Positions 5,088-11,961 of a stretch of 16,076 bases of DNA are shown one piece after another. The stretch is taken from the NCBI GenBank assembly GCA_913056475.1, contig CAJXMS010000013.1:1-16076 (forward strand), read 5' to 3'. The translations under genes and the position numbers were made by a program. Source of the DNA: an uncultured Bacteroidota bacterium (lineage in GTDB: Bacteria > Bacteroidota > Bacteroidia > Flavobacteriales > Schleiferiaceae). Under the pieces are notes generated by a model that saw nothing but the letters and a program-made list of their open reading frames with translations, was not told the DNA's origin and searched no databases. Positions within the stretch are counted from its first letter, which is position 1. Each line of letters opens with the position of its first letter.

Positions 5088-6581
5088 TTAAATTTTTGCA
5101 CAAGCGCGGGAGCCGAAACCCGAACTGCGATCCGACGAGGAATCACGCGCATAACGCGCCGCGAGACCGGCCCGCGAACCACCACTCGAAGCGCCACCCG
5201 AAAGGGCGACACGCCAATCAGGGTTTTGCCAGTAGTAGTCAGTTAAATAAGTAGAATCGCTTGCGCCTACTTCTGAAGTAATTAAACCTACAGTGTCGTG
5301 TATCTGCTCTTGATAACCGTTGCTCGCAGGCATGGTAACACCCAGGTCAATGTAGTTTGCCTGGGTGTCGTCCGCAAAATCTTCGGGCAGATAGGCTACG
5401 TAAGGGTGGTTATCGAGGATGTTAATCCCATCCTCATACTTCCAGATGTTGCCATAAAGATTCTCAATGCCCCGGTAGCTAAAATAGCTGCCGGCATCGC
5501 CGGAGGCGGAGCTGCTGCCGGAGGCATTTCCGAGCTCTAAGGTAGCGCCGGACTGGACTACCGAGCGGTTGCGCGTATTGCTTACAATAGCATCCCGATC
5601 GGAGCTGGACCAGTTAGTAATGCCCTCAAAAATGCTCTGACTGTTAAAAGTTTCGTGCTCGAGCATGAAGAGGAGCTGGACGGCCCAGTTGGCGGCAAAA
5701 TTCCACTGGTGCCAGGCAGCACCGCGGTTGGCCGCAAACTGCCGAAACTCGCCGCGTTGCCCTTCTACGACGGGCGTACGATCCGGCAGACTGCACATTT
5801 GGGCGGAGCCCAGATTTTTCGCGGTAAGCTCGGGGGCGTTGAAATTAAGGTCAGCGGCATCGGCCCCCTCAAAAGCGGAGACGTAGAGGTAATCGGCCTC
5901 GGCGCCGGCGGCTTTCACAAAGGCCGGGTGCAGGCTGTAGCCCGCCTGGGGGTAGGCGCTTACGCTCCAGGAGTGGGCGGGCGGATTGTATTCTTTGCGC
6001 ACGTAAAATTTGGGTATTTCCACCATACACTGCCCGTCGGTGCCATCAAAGCGGGCGGTGCCGCGCTGGACGGTGTCGCCGGATTCAAAGCCGGGGGTAA
6101 TGCCGTACTTATCGCCGCTGGCGAAAATATCTTTAGAGAGGCTGAGCTGGGTCTCGCTATCCACGGCGGTGATAACGGCATAGTCGGAAAGGTCGCGCAG
6201 GACGGCCACCTGGCCAGGCTGGATGCCGTCCGTCTGGAAGGTAGCGCTGCTATCTACCAGCTTGCTGGCGGTGGTGCTGGTGGCATCGCCGTAGTTGGTG
6301 CCCATCGTTTTGAAGCGGGGCTTGCAGTCTACATATCCGGCGCCTACGGCGGTAATGTAGGCGGAGAAGCCCTTGGTGACGTTGTTTAGGTACTGCCCCA
6401 CGGCGGCGTTGAAGCTGCCGTACACGCGGAGGCCGGAAGTGGAAGCCCCGGCGGTTTGGTTGTCTTGCCAGCTGGTGCCTTGTTTGAGGAGGCTGTTGCT
6501 TGCGTCCAGGTAGTAGTTTCGCGTGCCGGCGTCGCTCACCATGCAGCGGCGCATTTTTTTATGTATCCAGATTTCGGGCAT
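5088..6581 (-). CDS. Receptor-binding / C-type-lectin-fold protein, probable diversity-generating retroelement target
   Basis: A 497-aa protein with a beta-rich Ser/Thr/Gly N-terminal half (about 1-200) and a C-terminal region related to the formylglycine-generating-enzyme / C-type-lectin fold. Landmarks are WNFAANWAVQLLFMLE (293-308), YRGIENLYGNIWKYEDGIN (369-387) and a terminal block from D455 (DWRVALSGGASSGGSRAG) ending GSRACAKI. The pattern 'YRGIEN(L/W)xGN(I/V)W' plus a terminal 'GG..xxG..AG ... GxRxxx' is that of phage tail-tip ligand binders and of targets of diversity-generating retroelements. It probably sits at the virion surface and binds host receptors. It lies between head-tail joining genes and the lysis genes, an unusual position. 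The last 43 codons are compositionally distinct (separate entry). An alternative start at M10 exists. Confidence 0.85.
   Translation of the reverse strand: MPEIWIHKKMRRCMVSDAGTRNYYLDASNSLLKQGTSWQDNQTAGASTSGLRVYGSFNAAVGQYLNNVTKGFSAYITAVGAGYVDCKPRFKTMGTNYGDATSTTASKLVDSSATFQTDGIQPGQVAVLRDLSDYAVITAVDSETQLSLSKDIFASGDKYGITPGFESGDTVQRGTARFDGTDGQCMVEIPKFYVRKEYNPPAHSWSVSAYPQAGYSLHPAFVKAAGAEADYLYVSAFEGADAADLNFNAPELTAKNLGSAQMCSLPDRTPVVEGQRGEFRQFAANRGAAWHQWNFAANWAVQLLFMLEHETFNSQSIFEGITNWSSSDRDAIVSNTRNRSVVQSGATLELGNASGSSSASGDAGSYFSYRGIENLYGNIWKYEDGINILDNHPYVAYLPEDFADDTQANYIDLGVTMPASNGYQEQIHDTVGLITSEVGASDSTYLTDYYWQNPDWRVALSGGASSGGSRAGLAARYARDSSSDRSSGFGSRACAKI
5091..5219 (-). other. Candidate variable region (VR) of a diversity-generating retroelement
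   Basis: The last 43 codons of the receptor-binding-type gene. On the coding strand only 6 of the first 120 nt are A, whereas the 100 nt directly upstream in the same gene are ordinary and A-rich. Retroelement-driven mutagenesis changes template adenines to other bases, so A loss confined to the terminal lectin block is the expected footprint. The block ends in a GC-rich stretch (GGCTCCCGCGCTTGTGC), a reasonable place for the homing initiation sequence, and then the stop. The residues involved are mostly Ser, Arg, Gly and Ala, where template AAC/AAT codons would sit. No reverse transcriptase or template repeat is present in this window. Confidence 0.6.
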
Positions 6582-6593
6582 TTGCTTAGCGTT

Positions 6594-6776
6594 TTAGGTG
6601 ACGGTAATAGCGGGGCTGCTGGTGCCGGCCCAGGTGGCGGTGTAGGTGGGTAGGGTGATCTCGCCCAGGGTAAGGGCGGGCGAGGATGTGCCGGCCCAGG
6701 TGATGGAGGCCACCGGCGGCAGCATAACACCTCCGGCAGCGCTACTGGCGGGTATTTGTACACCGAGGCCCAGCAT
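6594..6776 (-). CDS. Small protein with two TWAGTSSPA repeats (60 aa)
   Basis: A 60-aa protein consisting of a hydrophobic, Gly/Ala-rich start followed by two copies of an 11-residue unit, TWAGTSSPALT (26-36) and TWAGTSSPAIT (48-58), 22 residues apart. The two units use different serine codons (TCC TCG versus AGC AGC), so the similarity has been kept at the protein level and is not a recent duplication. Its start overlaps the upstream stop by one base (TAATG at 6776). A related SWPGTSSPAL occurs in the tail-terminator-like protein (2218-2730). The function is unknown; a small virion or fibre-attachment protein is possible because it lies directly before the receptor-binding-type gene. Confidence 0.6.
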   Translation of the reverse strand: MLGLGVQIPASSAAGGVMLPPVASITWAGTSSPALTLGEITLPTYTATWAGTSSPAITVT

Positions 6777-7039
6777 TACTTAATGTAGGCGATTAGGCCG
6801 GCATCGCCGGCGGTTTTCTCTACACTATCTATCCCGCTGCGGCACTCCAGGGTAGAGCCGGCGGCCAGTTGCCAGCCGGCCAGGTCGTCCGAGTTGGGAT
6901 CGGTCGTGGTGACATTAAGGGTAGCGGAGCTACCGGCCGGGCCCAGGACTTTGAGGGCGTAGTAGGTGTCGGCATTAAGGGTGCCGGTGTTTCCAGGGGC
7001 GATGGCGGAAAAATTTCCGCCCAGTACATCTTCAGCCAT
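6776..7039 (-). CDS. Small beta-rich unknown protein (87 aa)
   Basis: An 87-aa protein (MAEDVLGGNFSAIAPGNTGTL...) made mostly of short beta-like strands rich in Gly, Thr and Ala (YYALKVLGPAGSSATLNVTT) with a Leu/Ser end. The single Cys (residue 66) is in TLECRSGID. No family is recognised; the composition is that of small virion or fibre proteins. It starts 3 nt after the end of the head-tail joining gene and shares one base with the next gene, so the three are co-expressed. The leader before its ATG is A-rich (CATAAAAC). Confidence 0.62.
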   Translation of the reverse strand: MAEDVLGGNFSAIAPGNTGTLNADTYYALKVLGPAGSSATLNVTTTDPNSDDLAGWQLAAGSTLECRSGIDSVEKTAGDAGLIAYIK

Positions 7040-7042
7040 GTT

Positions 7043-7384
7043 TTATGATTCTATATGGTTACAAGTCAGTTTAATAAAACGGTAGCGCGAGAAGCGCTCA
7101 TCCAGTTGGAGCTCGACGGCCCCCTGCACTTCGTAAATTTCCCCGCGGTATTTTACGCGGGTATCCCCGGCGGCGACCGCGCGGGAGCGGATCACGAATA
7201 CGGCATCCGCCAGGTGGCGCACTTCCGGGCCGTCCATGCTTTCCTCGCCGTCCAGCTTGGCCAGGTGCGCCCACACGGTAGCATCGTCCGTCCAGCTTTC
7301 TTGCAGGGAACCGCCCGCCAGGCGGGTAGTGCTGCGGGATTGCAGGGTGATCTTACGATCGAGCATGCCGGTGGTGATCTTCAT
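7043..7384 (-). CDS. Phage head-tail joining protein (SPP1 gp16-like)
   Basis: With a start at the ATG at 7384, this gives 113 aa beginning MKITTGMLDRKITLQSRSTTR. The opening 'G.LDR.I.(L/I)' plus the later 'W.DDATVWAHLAKL.G.E' and 'RVKYRGEIYEVQGAVEL' segments are the layout of the phage head-tail joining family (PF05521), a small beta-barrel stopper that closes the head and receives the tail. A longer reading from 7414 would overlap the gp6-like gene by 26 nt, so the shorter start (5 nt beyond that gene's stop) is preferred. It belongs to the head module, next to the gp6-like connector and before the unusual receptor-binding and lysis block. Confidence 0.85.
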   Translation of the reverse strand: MKITTGMLDRKITLQSRSTTRLAGGSLQESWTDDATVWAHLAKLDGEESMDGPEVRHLADAVFVIRSRAVAAGDTRVKYRGEIYEVQGAVELQLDERFSRYRFIKLTCNHIES

Positions 7385-7388
7385 AGCA

Positions 7389-7982
7389 TCAGGCGTAAGA
7401 GTTGCGTAATCCACTTAGCAAGCGCTCCGAAGCGGGGATCATATCGTTGACGGAAGGCGCCTTGGTATTGACATCCTCCCGGGTTTCGTACAGGCGGGCC
7501 GCCTGGAGTAGGATGGCGGAGACGATACGCTGATCCAGGGCGGCGCGCTGGGTCGCTTCGCTGTCGGTGCTTACGCTGTAGCCGAGCTGCACCGTCACGC
7601 GGATGGGGTAGATGGCCTCATCCAGGCCGGGCATATCGCCCACAATGCGCAGGCGCGGCACGGGGCCCTGGAGAGCCACCTTGTAATGCTCGCTGCCCAG
7701 CTCCTGCCAGGTGCCTTGGTGGTACTCTACTTTGTCCAGCGCCTGCATAGGCGCCAGGCCGTAAAACAAAGTTTCGTAGCTCCATTCTTCCAGGTACACT
7801 TCCACGGTGTGGGGCATAAAATAGCCCCGCACGTAATCCTCCGCCATGCTAGTGCTGGCGCGCAGGTAGGCTTCCAGCAGCACATCCTCGGAAGTATCGG
7901 AAGCATCCAGCTTGAGATGCTCCTTGAGGGTGCCGAGGGCTACCGGCAGGTACGTAGGCGCGGATGTGACCTGGGTGATCAT
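7389..7982 (-). CDS. Head-tail connector (HK97 gp6-like)
   Basis: A 197-aa protein with an opening PVALGTLKEHLKLDASDTSED and following helix VLLEAYLRASTSMAEDYVRGYF, the hallmark of the HK97 gp6 / phage_connect_1 family. Members are usually about 100 aa, and the longer forms, as here, carry a beta-rich insertion (residues about 65-145, including YEVTVQLGYS-like strands) before a final helix (ILLQAARLYETREDV). It forms a ring under the portal to which the joining protein attaches. Position after the capsid gene and before the joining protein is canonical. The start is the ATG at 7982, 2 nt after the preceding stop. Confidence 0.87.
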   Translation of the reverse strand: MITQVTSAPTYLPVALGTLKEHLKLDASDTSEDVLLEAYLRASTSMAEDYVRGYFMPHTVEVYLEEWSYETLFYGLAPMQALDKVEYHQGTWQELGSEHYKVALQGPVPRLRIVGDMPGLDEAIYPIRVTVQLGYSVSTDSEATQRAALDQRIVSAILLQAARLYETREDVNTKAPSVNDMIPASERLLSGLRNSYA

Positions 7983-7983
7983 G

Positions 7984-8166
7984 CTACTCGCTTTCCTTTT
8001 CTTCGGTTTTGGCCTTGGATTTGCCTTCTACCGGGCGGGCCAGGTTGAGTTTTAGGGCCTCATCGGCCAAATGTGCGGGCAGGCTCACTTCGTCACCCGT
8101 GTGATAAGCGAGGCCCATCAGGCCGGTAGGAGAGGCGGTAAACTGTATTTTCTTTTTTGAAGCCAT
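7984..8166 (-). CDS. Small head-module protein (60 aa)
   Basis: A 60-aa protein with a short folded core (KIQFTASPTGLMGLAYHTGDEVSLPAHLADEAL) and a charged Lys/Glu tail (KSKAKTEEKESE). The core is of the type often found in small proteins between capsid and gp6-like genes in phages of several host groups, where the annotation is usually hypothetical. The leader (AAAAAATTTGCCCC) is A-rich with no Shine-Dalgarno core. A gap with a strong hairpin separates it from the capsid gene, and its stop is followed by the connector start after 1 nt. A role in capsid completion is possible but not shown. Confidence 0.65.
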   Translation of the reverse strand: MASKKKIQFTASPTGLMGLAYHTGDEVSLPAHLADEALKLNLARPVEGKSKAKTEEKESE

Positions 8167-8198
8167 GGGGCAAATTTTTTAAGGGGTTGCAAATAAGG

Positions 8199-8246
8199 CT
8201 GTAGGGCACCCGGGGCGGCTTTCACCTCGCCCCGGGCTTGCTACAG
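8199..8246 (-). terminator. Extended GC-rich hairpin after the capsid gene
   Basis: A perfect 9-bp stem, CCCGGGGCG at 8209-8217 and CGCCCCGGG at 8228-8236, closes a 10-nt loop and is itself enclosed by a second complementary pair, CTGTAG at 8199-8204 and CTACAG at 8241-8246. It fills most of the 88-nt gap after the capsid stop (8255). No U run follows on the minus strand, so it is more likely a partial terminator or a 3'-end stabiliser of the capsid message than a complete stop. Confidence 0.55.
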
Positions 8247-8254
8247 GCAACTGT

Positions 8255-9607
8255 CTACTGTGCGTCCGCGTCTTTGACGGCGGCGAAGCTTTTGGAGTGA
8301 CGCAGGGCCACGTCCAGGTACTGGTGCACCACCATTTCGATAGTGCCTTTCTTAGCCTTGGTGTAAGGATTCACGATCAGGTCCAATCCACCCCACTGGC
8401 CAATCATCAGATCCTGGAAGTTTCCAAAGATGATGGCGGAGAGGTCGTTGGCGCTGCCTTTGCTCAGGTTGGAGGGCACGTTGCTAGTGGTCATGGCCGG
8501 GTAGCCCATCACTTCGTTGTTCATGCCATCCCAGGCAAAGCGTCCGGATCCGGAGCTTACTTCCAGATTCTTGAGGAAGGCCCGCACTTTGGCGTTGGTC
8601 ACGTAGCCCAGGCTACCGAGGTCGGCATTCTCGAGGGCCACGGCCTTCTCGAGATTGACCAGGTCGGCGCGCTTGGGCGCGGCGCCGTTGGCGTTGGTAC
8701 CGGAAGCGGTAGCCCCGCCGGCGTACACGATGCTGATGTCGCTATCGCTGAGGATACCCACGGGCTCATTGCTTCCGCCGCCCACCAGGGCCACTTTGTC
8801 GATAGCGTTGGCGATGGCGGAGAAGAAATCTTCCCGGATCATGGCTTCCACGTCGGGGCTGCTCTGGCGGACCAGCTGACGGGAGAGGTCGGTGAAGGCC
8901 GTCACCCGCTTGGGCGAGAGGGTAACTTCATCGATGGTAGGCTGGCCATCGGCGGCATCGCCGGTTTCACCTTTCCAGCTCACGGTAACGCCGCTGGAGC
9001 GGGGCATGCTTACATCGCCCTCCAGATTGCCCAGGGTGCGGGCGCCCATCTGGGCGGTGACCAGGCGGGGACGAAGGGCACCGATTACGGTGTCTTCCAC
9101 TTCGGTAGGCACCATCAGTCCGCCATCCGCAGGCGTGCCCGCGGTCATGTCCCGCTTCTCGGTTTTACCGGAGATCATCCGGACGGCAGCGGAGCGGGGA
9201 ATGCCCACGCCCTCGATGCTCTGGCCCACTTCGCGGGCTTCTTTCTCGGCCTCCTGGTGCAGCTCGGCCTCCAGGCCATCCTGGTTGCGGCCTTCCAGCT
9301 GGGCTTTAACCGCTTTGTGGAGGGAGTAGGATTTGAGCTCGCGCTCTTCCTTGTCCTTCTGCGCCTTGGCGCGATCGCCTTTGCGCTGGGCTTCTTTTTG
9401 GGCGGCAGCGCGCTGCTCGGCAGCCTCTACCTTTTCCGCTTCTTCGATCTGGCTATCGAGGGAGCGGATCTCCTCGTCCAGATTGTTGAAATTGGTCTTT
9501 TCCTCATCGGAAAAAGCGCGGTTTTCATTTTTACGCTTATCAATAAGCGCACCCTGAGCATCGACTTTCGACGCCCGTTCTTGCTTAAGCTCTGCTAAAT
9601 TTTTCAT
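8255..9607 (-). CDS. Major capsid protein, HK97 fold
   Basis: A 450-aa protein. Residues 1 to about 130 form a charged coiled coil (KQERASKVDAQGALI, EIRSLDSQIEEAEKVEAAEQR, then Lys/Glu-rich repeats) equivalent to the scaffolding delta domain that the prohead protease removes. The capsid domain follows: ADGGLMVPTEVEDTVIGAL (161-179), the loop SSGVTVSWKGETGDAADGQP, and near the end VMGYPAMTTSNVP, IIFGNFQDLMIGQWGGLDLIVNPY and VVHQYLDVALRHSKSFA, all standard HK97-fold landmarks. Its start overlaps the protease stop (ATGA, 9604-9607), ensuring coupled synthesis. A GC hairpin follows the stop. Self-scaffolding is inferred from the N-terminal coiled coil. Confidence 0.95.
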   Translation of the reverse strand: MKNLAELKQERASKVDAQGALIDKRKNENRAFSDEEKTNFNNLDEEIRSLDSQIEEAEKVEAAEQRAAAQKEAQRKGDRAKAQKDKEERELKSYSLHKAVKAQLEGRNQDGLEAELHQEAEKEAREVGQSIEGVGIPRSAAVRMISGKTEKRDMTAGTPADGGLMVPTEVEDTVIGALRPRLVTAQMGARTLGNLEGDVSMPRSSGVTVSWKGETGDAADGQPTIDEVTLSPKRVTAFTDLSRQLVRQSSPDVEAMIREDFFSAIANAIDKVALVGGGSNEPVGILSDSDISIVYAGGATASGTNANGAAPKRADLVNLEKAVALENADLGSLGYVTNAKVRAFLKNLEVSSGSGRFAWDGMNNEVMGYPAMTTSNVPSNLSKGSANDLSAIIFGNFQDLMIGQWGGLDLIVNPYTKAKKGTIEMVVHQYLDVALRHSKSFAAVKDADAQ

Positions 9608-10287
9608 TTTGAGCGATTTTGATTTACATTGAAACGATGACGAGCGTCGAACTCGTCAAAATCTTGGGGATCATTTTGCGGTTGGCCGGAACCACTTTTG
9701 GCCGCCAGGCCCGCCGAACGCGCCTCCTGGTGCTGGCGCTCCGCGGGGGATGCCTCGGTGGTGGTGTTTTGGTAAGCCGGGTAGGTGACCGGGGAGACGT
9801 CCAGCAGCTCGCTGAAATTCTCGATGGTGCGCAGGTCTTGCGAGGGATCATCCTCGTTAAACTCCCAGGATACCTTATCTACCCGAAAAGCAAAGGAGCT
9901 CTGGGTGACGTCGCCGGCCTGGATGGCATCGGCGAGGTCATGGGCGTAGCTGCGAGAAGGCACCTTAAAGCGGTACGCAAGATGGCCCTCGGCGGTGAGG
10001 CTGAGCTTCAGGCTCTGGGCTACGCTGCTGCGGCGGGCGAGGATGAGATTGGCATCGTGATTGAAGAGCGCGCGGCAATCGAGGTCGGGGCTGTTAAGCA
10101 CTTCGTCAAAGGCCCCGGGGGCGATGCGCTCCCGCATAAAGCCGAGATTGGTCTCCTCGTTCACCTTGGCGGCGATGCCCGAGATGTAAATCTCCGTTTC
10201 CTCGCCTTCCTGGCGGACTTCCTTTTTCACGGGCGCCTGCACGTAGCGGCGCTCGATTTCGTTGTGATTTCCAACTGATTTAGACAT
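9604..10287 (-). CDS. HK97-type prohead protease (peptidase U35 family)
   Basis: A 227-aa protease that cleaves the capsid protein's scaffolding arm during maturation. Motifs are seen in order: ISGIAAKVNEETNLG with ERIAPGAFDEVL (about 36-64), FNHDANLILAR with candidate catalytic His77, and QSSFAFRV (129-136) with candidate catalytic Ser130/131, followed by LLDVSPVTYPAY (about 160-171). This is the standard His-Ser herpes-assemblin-like arrangement. The C-terminus (about 180-227) is polar and probably flexible. The stop overlaps the capsid start (ATGA), and the portal stop lies 2 nt upstream of its ATG. Size is that of the family. Confidence 0.92.
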   Translation of the reverse strand: MSKSVGNHNEIERRYVQAPVKKEVRQEGEETEIYISGIAAKVNEETNLGFMRERIAPGAFDEVLNSPDLDCRALFNHDANLILARRSSVAQSLKLSLTAEGHLAYRFKVPSRSYAHDLADAIQAGDVTQSSFAFRVDKVSWEFNEDDPSQDLRTIENFSELLDVSPVTYPAYQNTTTEASPAERQHQEARSAGLAAKSGSGQPQNDPQDFDEFDARHRFNVNQNRSK

Positions 10288-10289
10288 AA

Positions 10290-11591
10290 TTAGGTATTTG
10301 AGTTGGCTTTCAAGTTGTCGATTTCCGCTTTGGCCTTCTCTTCGGCGAGGCGCGTTTGCTCCTGCGTTTGCGTATTAACCTGGGTAAAATAGCGGTCGCC
10401 GCCCTCGCGGGGATTGAAGCCTTCGAGCTCCCGCACCTCGTTGGGCGAAAGCACCCCGCGCTCCATCATGGAGGCATAGTATTCCTTGCGGGTGTTGGTA
10501 TCGCCGCGGAGGAGGGCGTTCATGTTGAACTTAAAATGCAGGCCCCGGCGGCGCTGCTCGCTGCTGAGGAGCTTATAGTTGTACTCCTGCTCCCATTTTT
10601 TTATCCAGGGGCGCAGGGTGTAAGTGGCGAAGTGGATGCCCATCTGCTCCATCACGGAAAAGTTGGCATTTTCGGTATCGCCCAGCATAGTAGGATTGAC
10701 GTTGAAAATGCCCGCGATGTCCTGGCGGGTAAGCTTCATGGATTCGATGTACTGGCTATCCCGCTGACTAAGCGTGAAGGGCTTGAACTCACCGCCCGAA
10801 TGGACTACGGGCGTGCGGTAAGCATTATCGCCACCGTAATTGGTATCCCACTCTTTAGAAAGGGCCTTAATGCGATCGCCACTTAAAGCGCCGGGGATTT
10901 TTAGATAGCCCTTGGTAGAGCCTCCGTTTTTGTAATACTTCTCATTTCGCATCTGCGCCTGGAGGGCCGTCTCGACGGTAAGGCGGTGCTGCGCGATAGG
11001 GCTGATCCCTTCTTCCGCATCGGTGCCAAAGGCGCGGATGTGGATCACGTCGTACCAGGGCACCGGGGTAGAGATGCCCTCAAAGTGATAGAAAGGCTTG
11101 CCCTCCACGGTGCTGATGTGCACCTGGTGCGCCTCGTAATAGCGGAGCTCTTCCGGGCGGCTGGCGCCGTTGCGCAAAATCAGCGCGTAGGCATTGCCAT
11201 CGGCGAGGGCCTGGCCCTGCATAAGCTCGTGGAAAGTGGTGGCGCCCATCATGGGATTGGGGCGGTTGTGCACCAGGTCGTAGGTGGTGTCCTTGACCAG
11301 CTCGCGGCCCCCATCCTCGACCGCCCGGTAAAGGTAGATGGGCATGGCGCCCATATTTTCGGAGATGAGCCGGATGGCGGAGTAGACGTAAGAAAGGCGC
11401 AGGGCGGAAGTGGTGCCGTAGCCGCCGATGACGTTGACGTCGGAGCCGATGCCGAGATGGCGCTTGAGCCAGTCGGCCGGATTGGCCCAGGTGGTAGAGC
11501 GTTCTTCGGTCTCGCCCTTGCCGATAAGGCCCTGCTGACGGGCCTGGCGGCGGATACGGGCGGTGCGTGATATGCTTAGGGCTATTTCCAC
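10290..11591 (-). CDS. Portal protein, HK97 family
   Basis: A 433-aa portal subunit forming the ring at one capsid vertex through which DNA is packaged. Landmarks: SYVYSAIRLISENMGAMPIYLY (about 67-88), DLVHNRPNPMMGATTFHELM, GNAYALILRN, then WYDVIHIRAFG and EGISPIAQHRLTVETAL, and RQDIAGIFNVNPTMLGD with ENANFSVMEQMGIHFATYTL, all typical of the HK97 portal family (PF04860). The C-terminus is a Gln/Lys/Glu-rich helix. The start codon at 11591 is GTG, not ATG; no better ATG start was found nearby. It is the first gene after the 91-nt control region and so opens the late operon. Confidence 0.94.
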   Translation of the reverse strand: MEIALSISRTARIRRQARQQGLIGKGETEERSTTWANPADWLKRHLGIGSDVNVIGGYGTTSALRLSYVYSAIRLISENMGAMPIYLYRAVEDGGRELVKDTTYDLVHNRPNPMMGATTFHELMQGQALADGNAYALILRNGASRPEELRYYEAHQVHISTVEGKPFYHFEGISTPVPWYDVIHIRAFGTDAEEGISPIAQHRLTVETALQAQMRNEKYYKNGGSTKGYLKIPGALSGDRIKALSKEWDTNYGGDNAYRTPVVHSGGEFKPFTLSQRDSQYIESMKLTRQDIAGIFNVNPTMLGDTENANFSVMEQMGIHFATYTLRPWIKKWEQEYNYKLLSSEQRRRGLHFKFNMNALLRGDTNTRKEYYASMMERGVLSPNEVRELEGFNPREGGDRYFTQVNTQTQEQTRLAEEKAKAEIDNLKANSNT

Positions 11592-11624
11592 GCTGCTAAG
11601 ATGCAGCGAGGGGTAGGGTGGTGA

Positions 11625-11643
11625 GGTGTAACAATGTTACACC
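11625..11643. promoter_or_regulatory. Perfect 19-bp palindrome, candidate operator
   Basis: GGTGTAACAATGTTACACC consists of two perfect 9-bp arms around one central base. It lies in the 91-nt non-coding interval between the 76-aa gene and the portal, 34 nt upstream of the portal start, and adjoins the phased repeats at 11645-11680. The length and symmetry fit a binding site for a dimeric helix-turn-helix protein. There is no U run after it, so an intrinsic terminator is unlikely. No regulator gene is recognised in the window. Confidence 0.5.
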
Positions 11644-11644
11644 C

Positions 11645-11680
11645 TGAAACACATTGGAAGCGTGTGGAAGAGATTGGAAG
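11645..11680. repeat. Three TGGAAG repeats at an exact 10-bp period
   Basis: TGGAAG occurs at 11655-11660, 11665-11670 and 11675-11680, with two of the three extended to ATTGGAAG. A weaker relative, TGAAAC, sits in the same phase at 11645-11650. Repeats one helical turn apart put all sites on one face of the DNA, as in activator-binding arrays or iterons. They are next to the palindrome in the control region before the portal gene. Confidence 0.5.
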
Positions 11681-11682
11681 GA

Positions 11683-11913
11683 TTACATATAAATGCTCAA
11701 GCCTTTATCCCAGGCGCGGGCCTCTAAAATATTGATTGTTTCAAAAACGATTTTGCAGGCGGGAACATAGCCATGCTCGCTGTTTATTAGATATAGGCCG
11801 ATGGTGTTGAGATGGTCAAGCGTTAGGTTTTTCACTTCTATCCCTAAGGGCGGGTAAAGATTGCTTGCAAAGTGTGTGGCTTCTTCGTCGGTAAGGAGGC
11901 TTCTTAAGATCAT
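11683..11913 (-). CDS. Small unknown protein, intact copy of a duplicated gene (76 aa)
   Basis: A 76-aa protein (MILRSLLTDEEATHFASNLYPPLG...) with a helical N-terminal part and a C-terminal part including YVPACKIVFETINILEARAW. No family is recognised. The first half matches the broken copy at 13945-14080 residue by residue in the correct frame: LRSLL, then P-P before a Val-Lys-x-LTLD-x-LNTI block. The 21-nt sequence ahead of both starts is identical, including the leader TAAAAACC 5 nt upstream of the ATG. It lies directly downstream of dnaG. Conservation of the LTLD.LNTI block between copies suggests it was under selection. Confidence 0.65.
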   Translation of the reverse strand: MILRSLLTDEEATHFASNLYPPLGIEVKNLTLDHLNTIGLYLINSEHGYVPACKIVFETINILEARAWDKGLSIYM

Positions 11914-11939
11914 GGTGGGGTTTTTAAATTAAGGCGGTT
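11799..11939. repeat. Direct repeat, left copy, downstream of dnaG
   Basis: This segment and 13965-14106 are diverged copies in the same orientation, one on each side of dnaG. They share an identical 21-nt block at one end (11919-11939 here, 14086-14106 there) and an identical 13-nt block, CGATGGTGTTGAG, at the other (11799-11811). Between these, similarity by eye is about two thirds. The repeat contains the first half of the 76-aa gene plus the last bases of the gene upstream of it. Confidence 0.75.
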
Positions 11940-11961
11940 TATACCATAGCCCAGGCTACGC

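Noticed and set aside
8297..9598. 433-aa plus-strand ORF opposite the capsid gene
   Set aside because: It is the mirror of the HK97-fold capsid gene; its product is Gly/Ala/His-rich with no domain pattern. The other plus-strand ORFs were rejected for the same reason.
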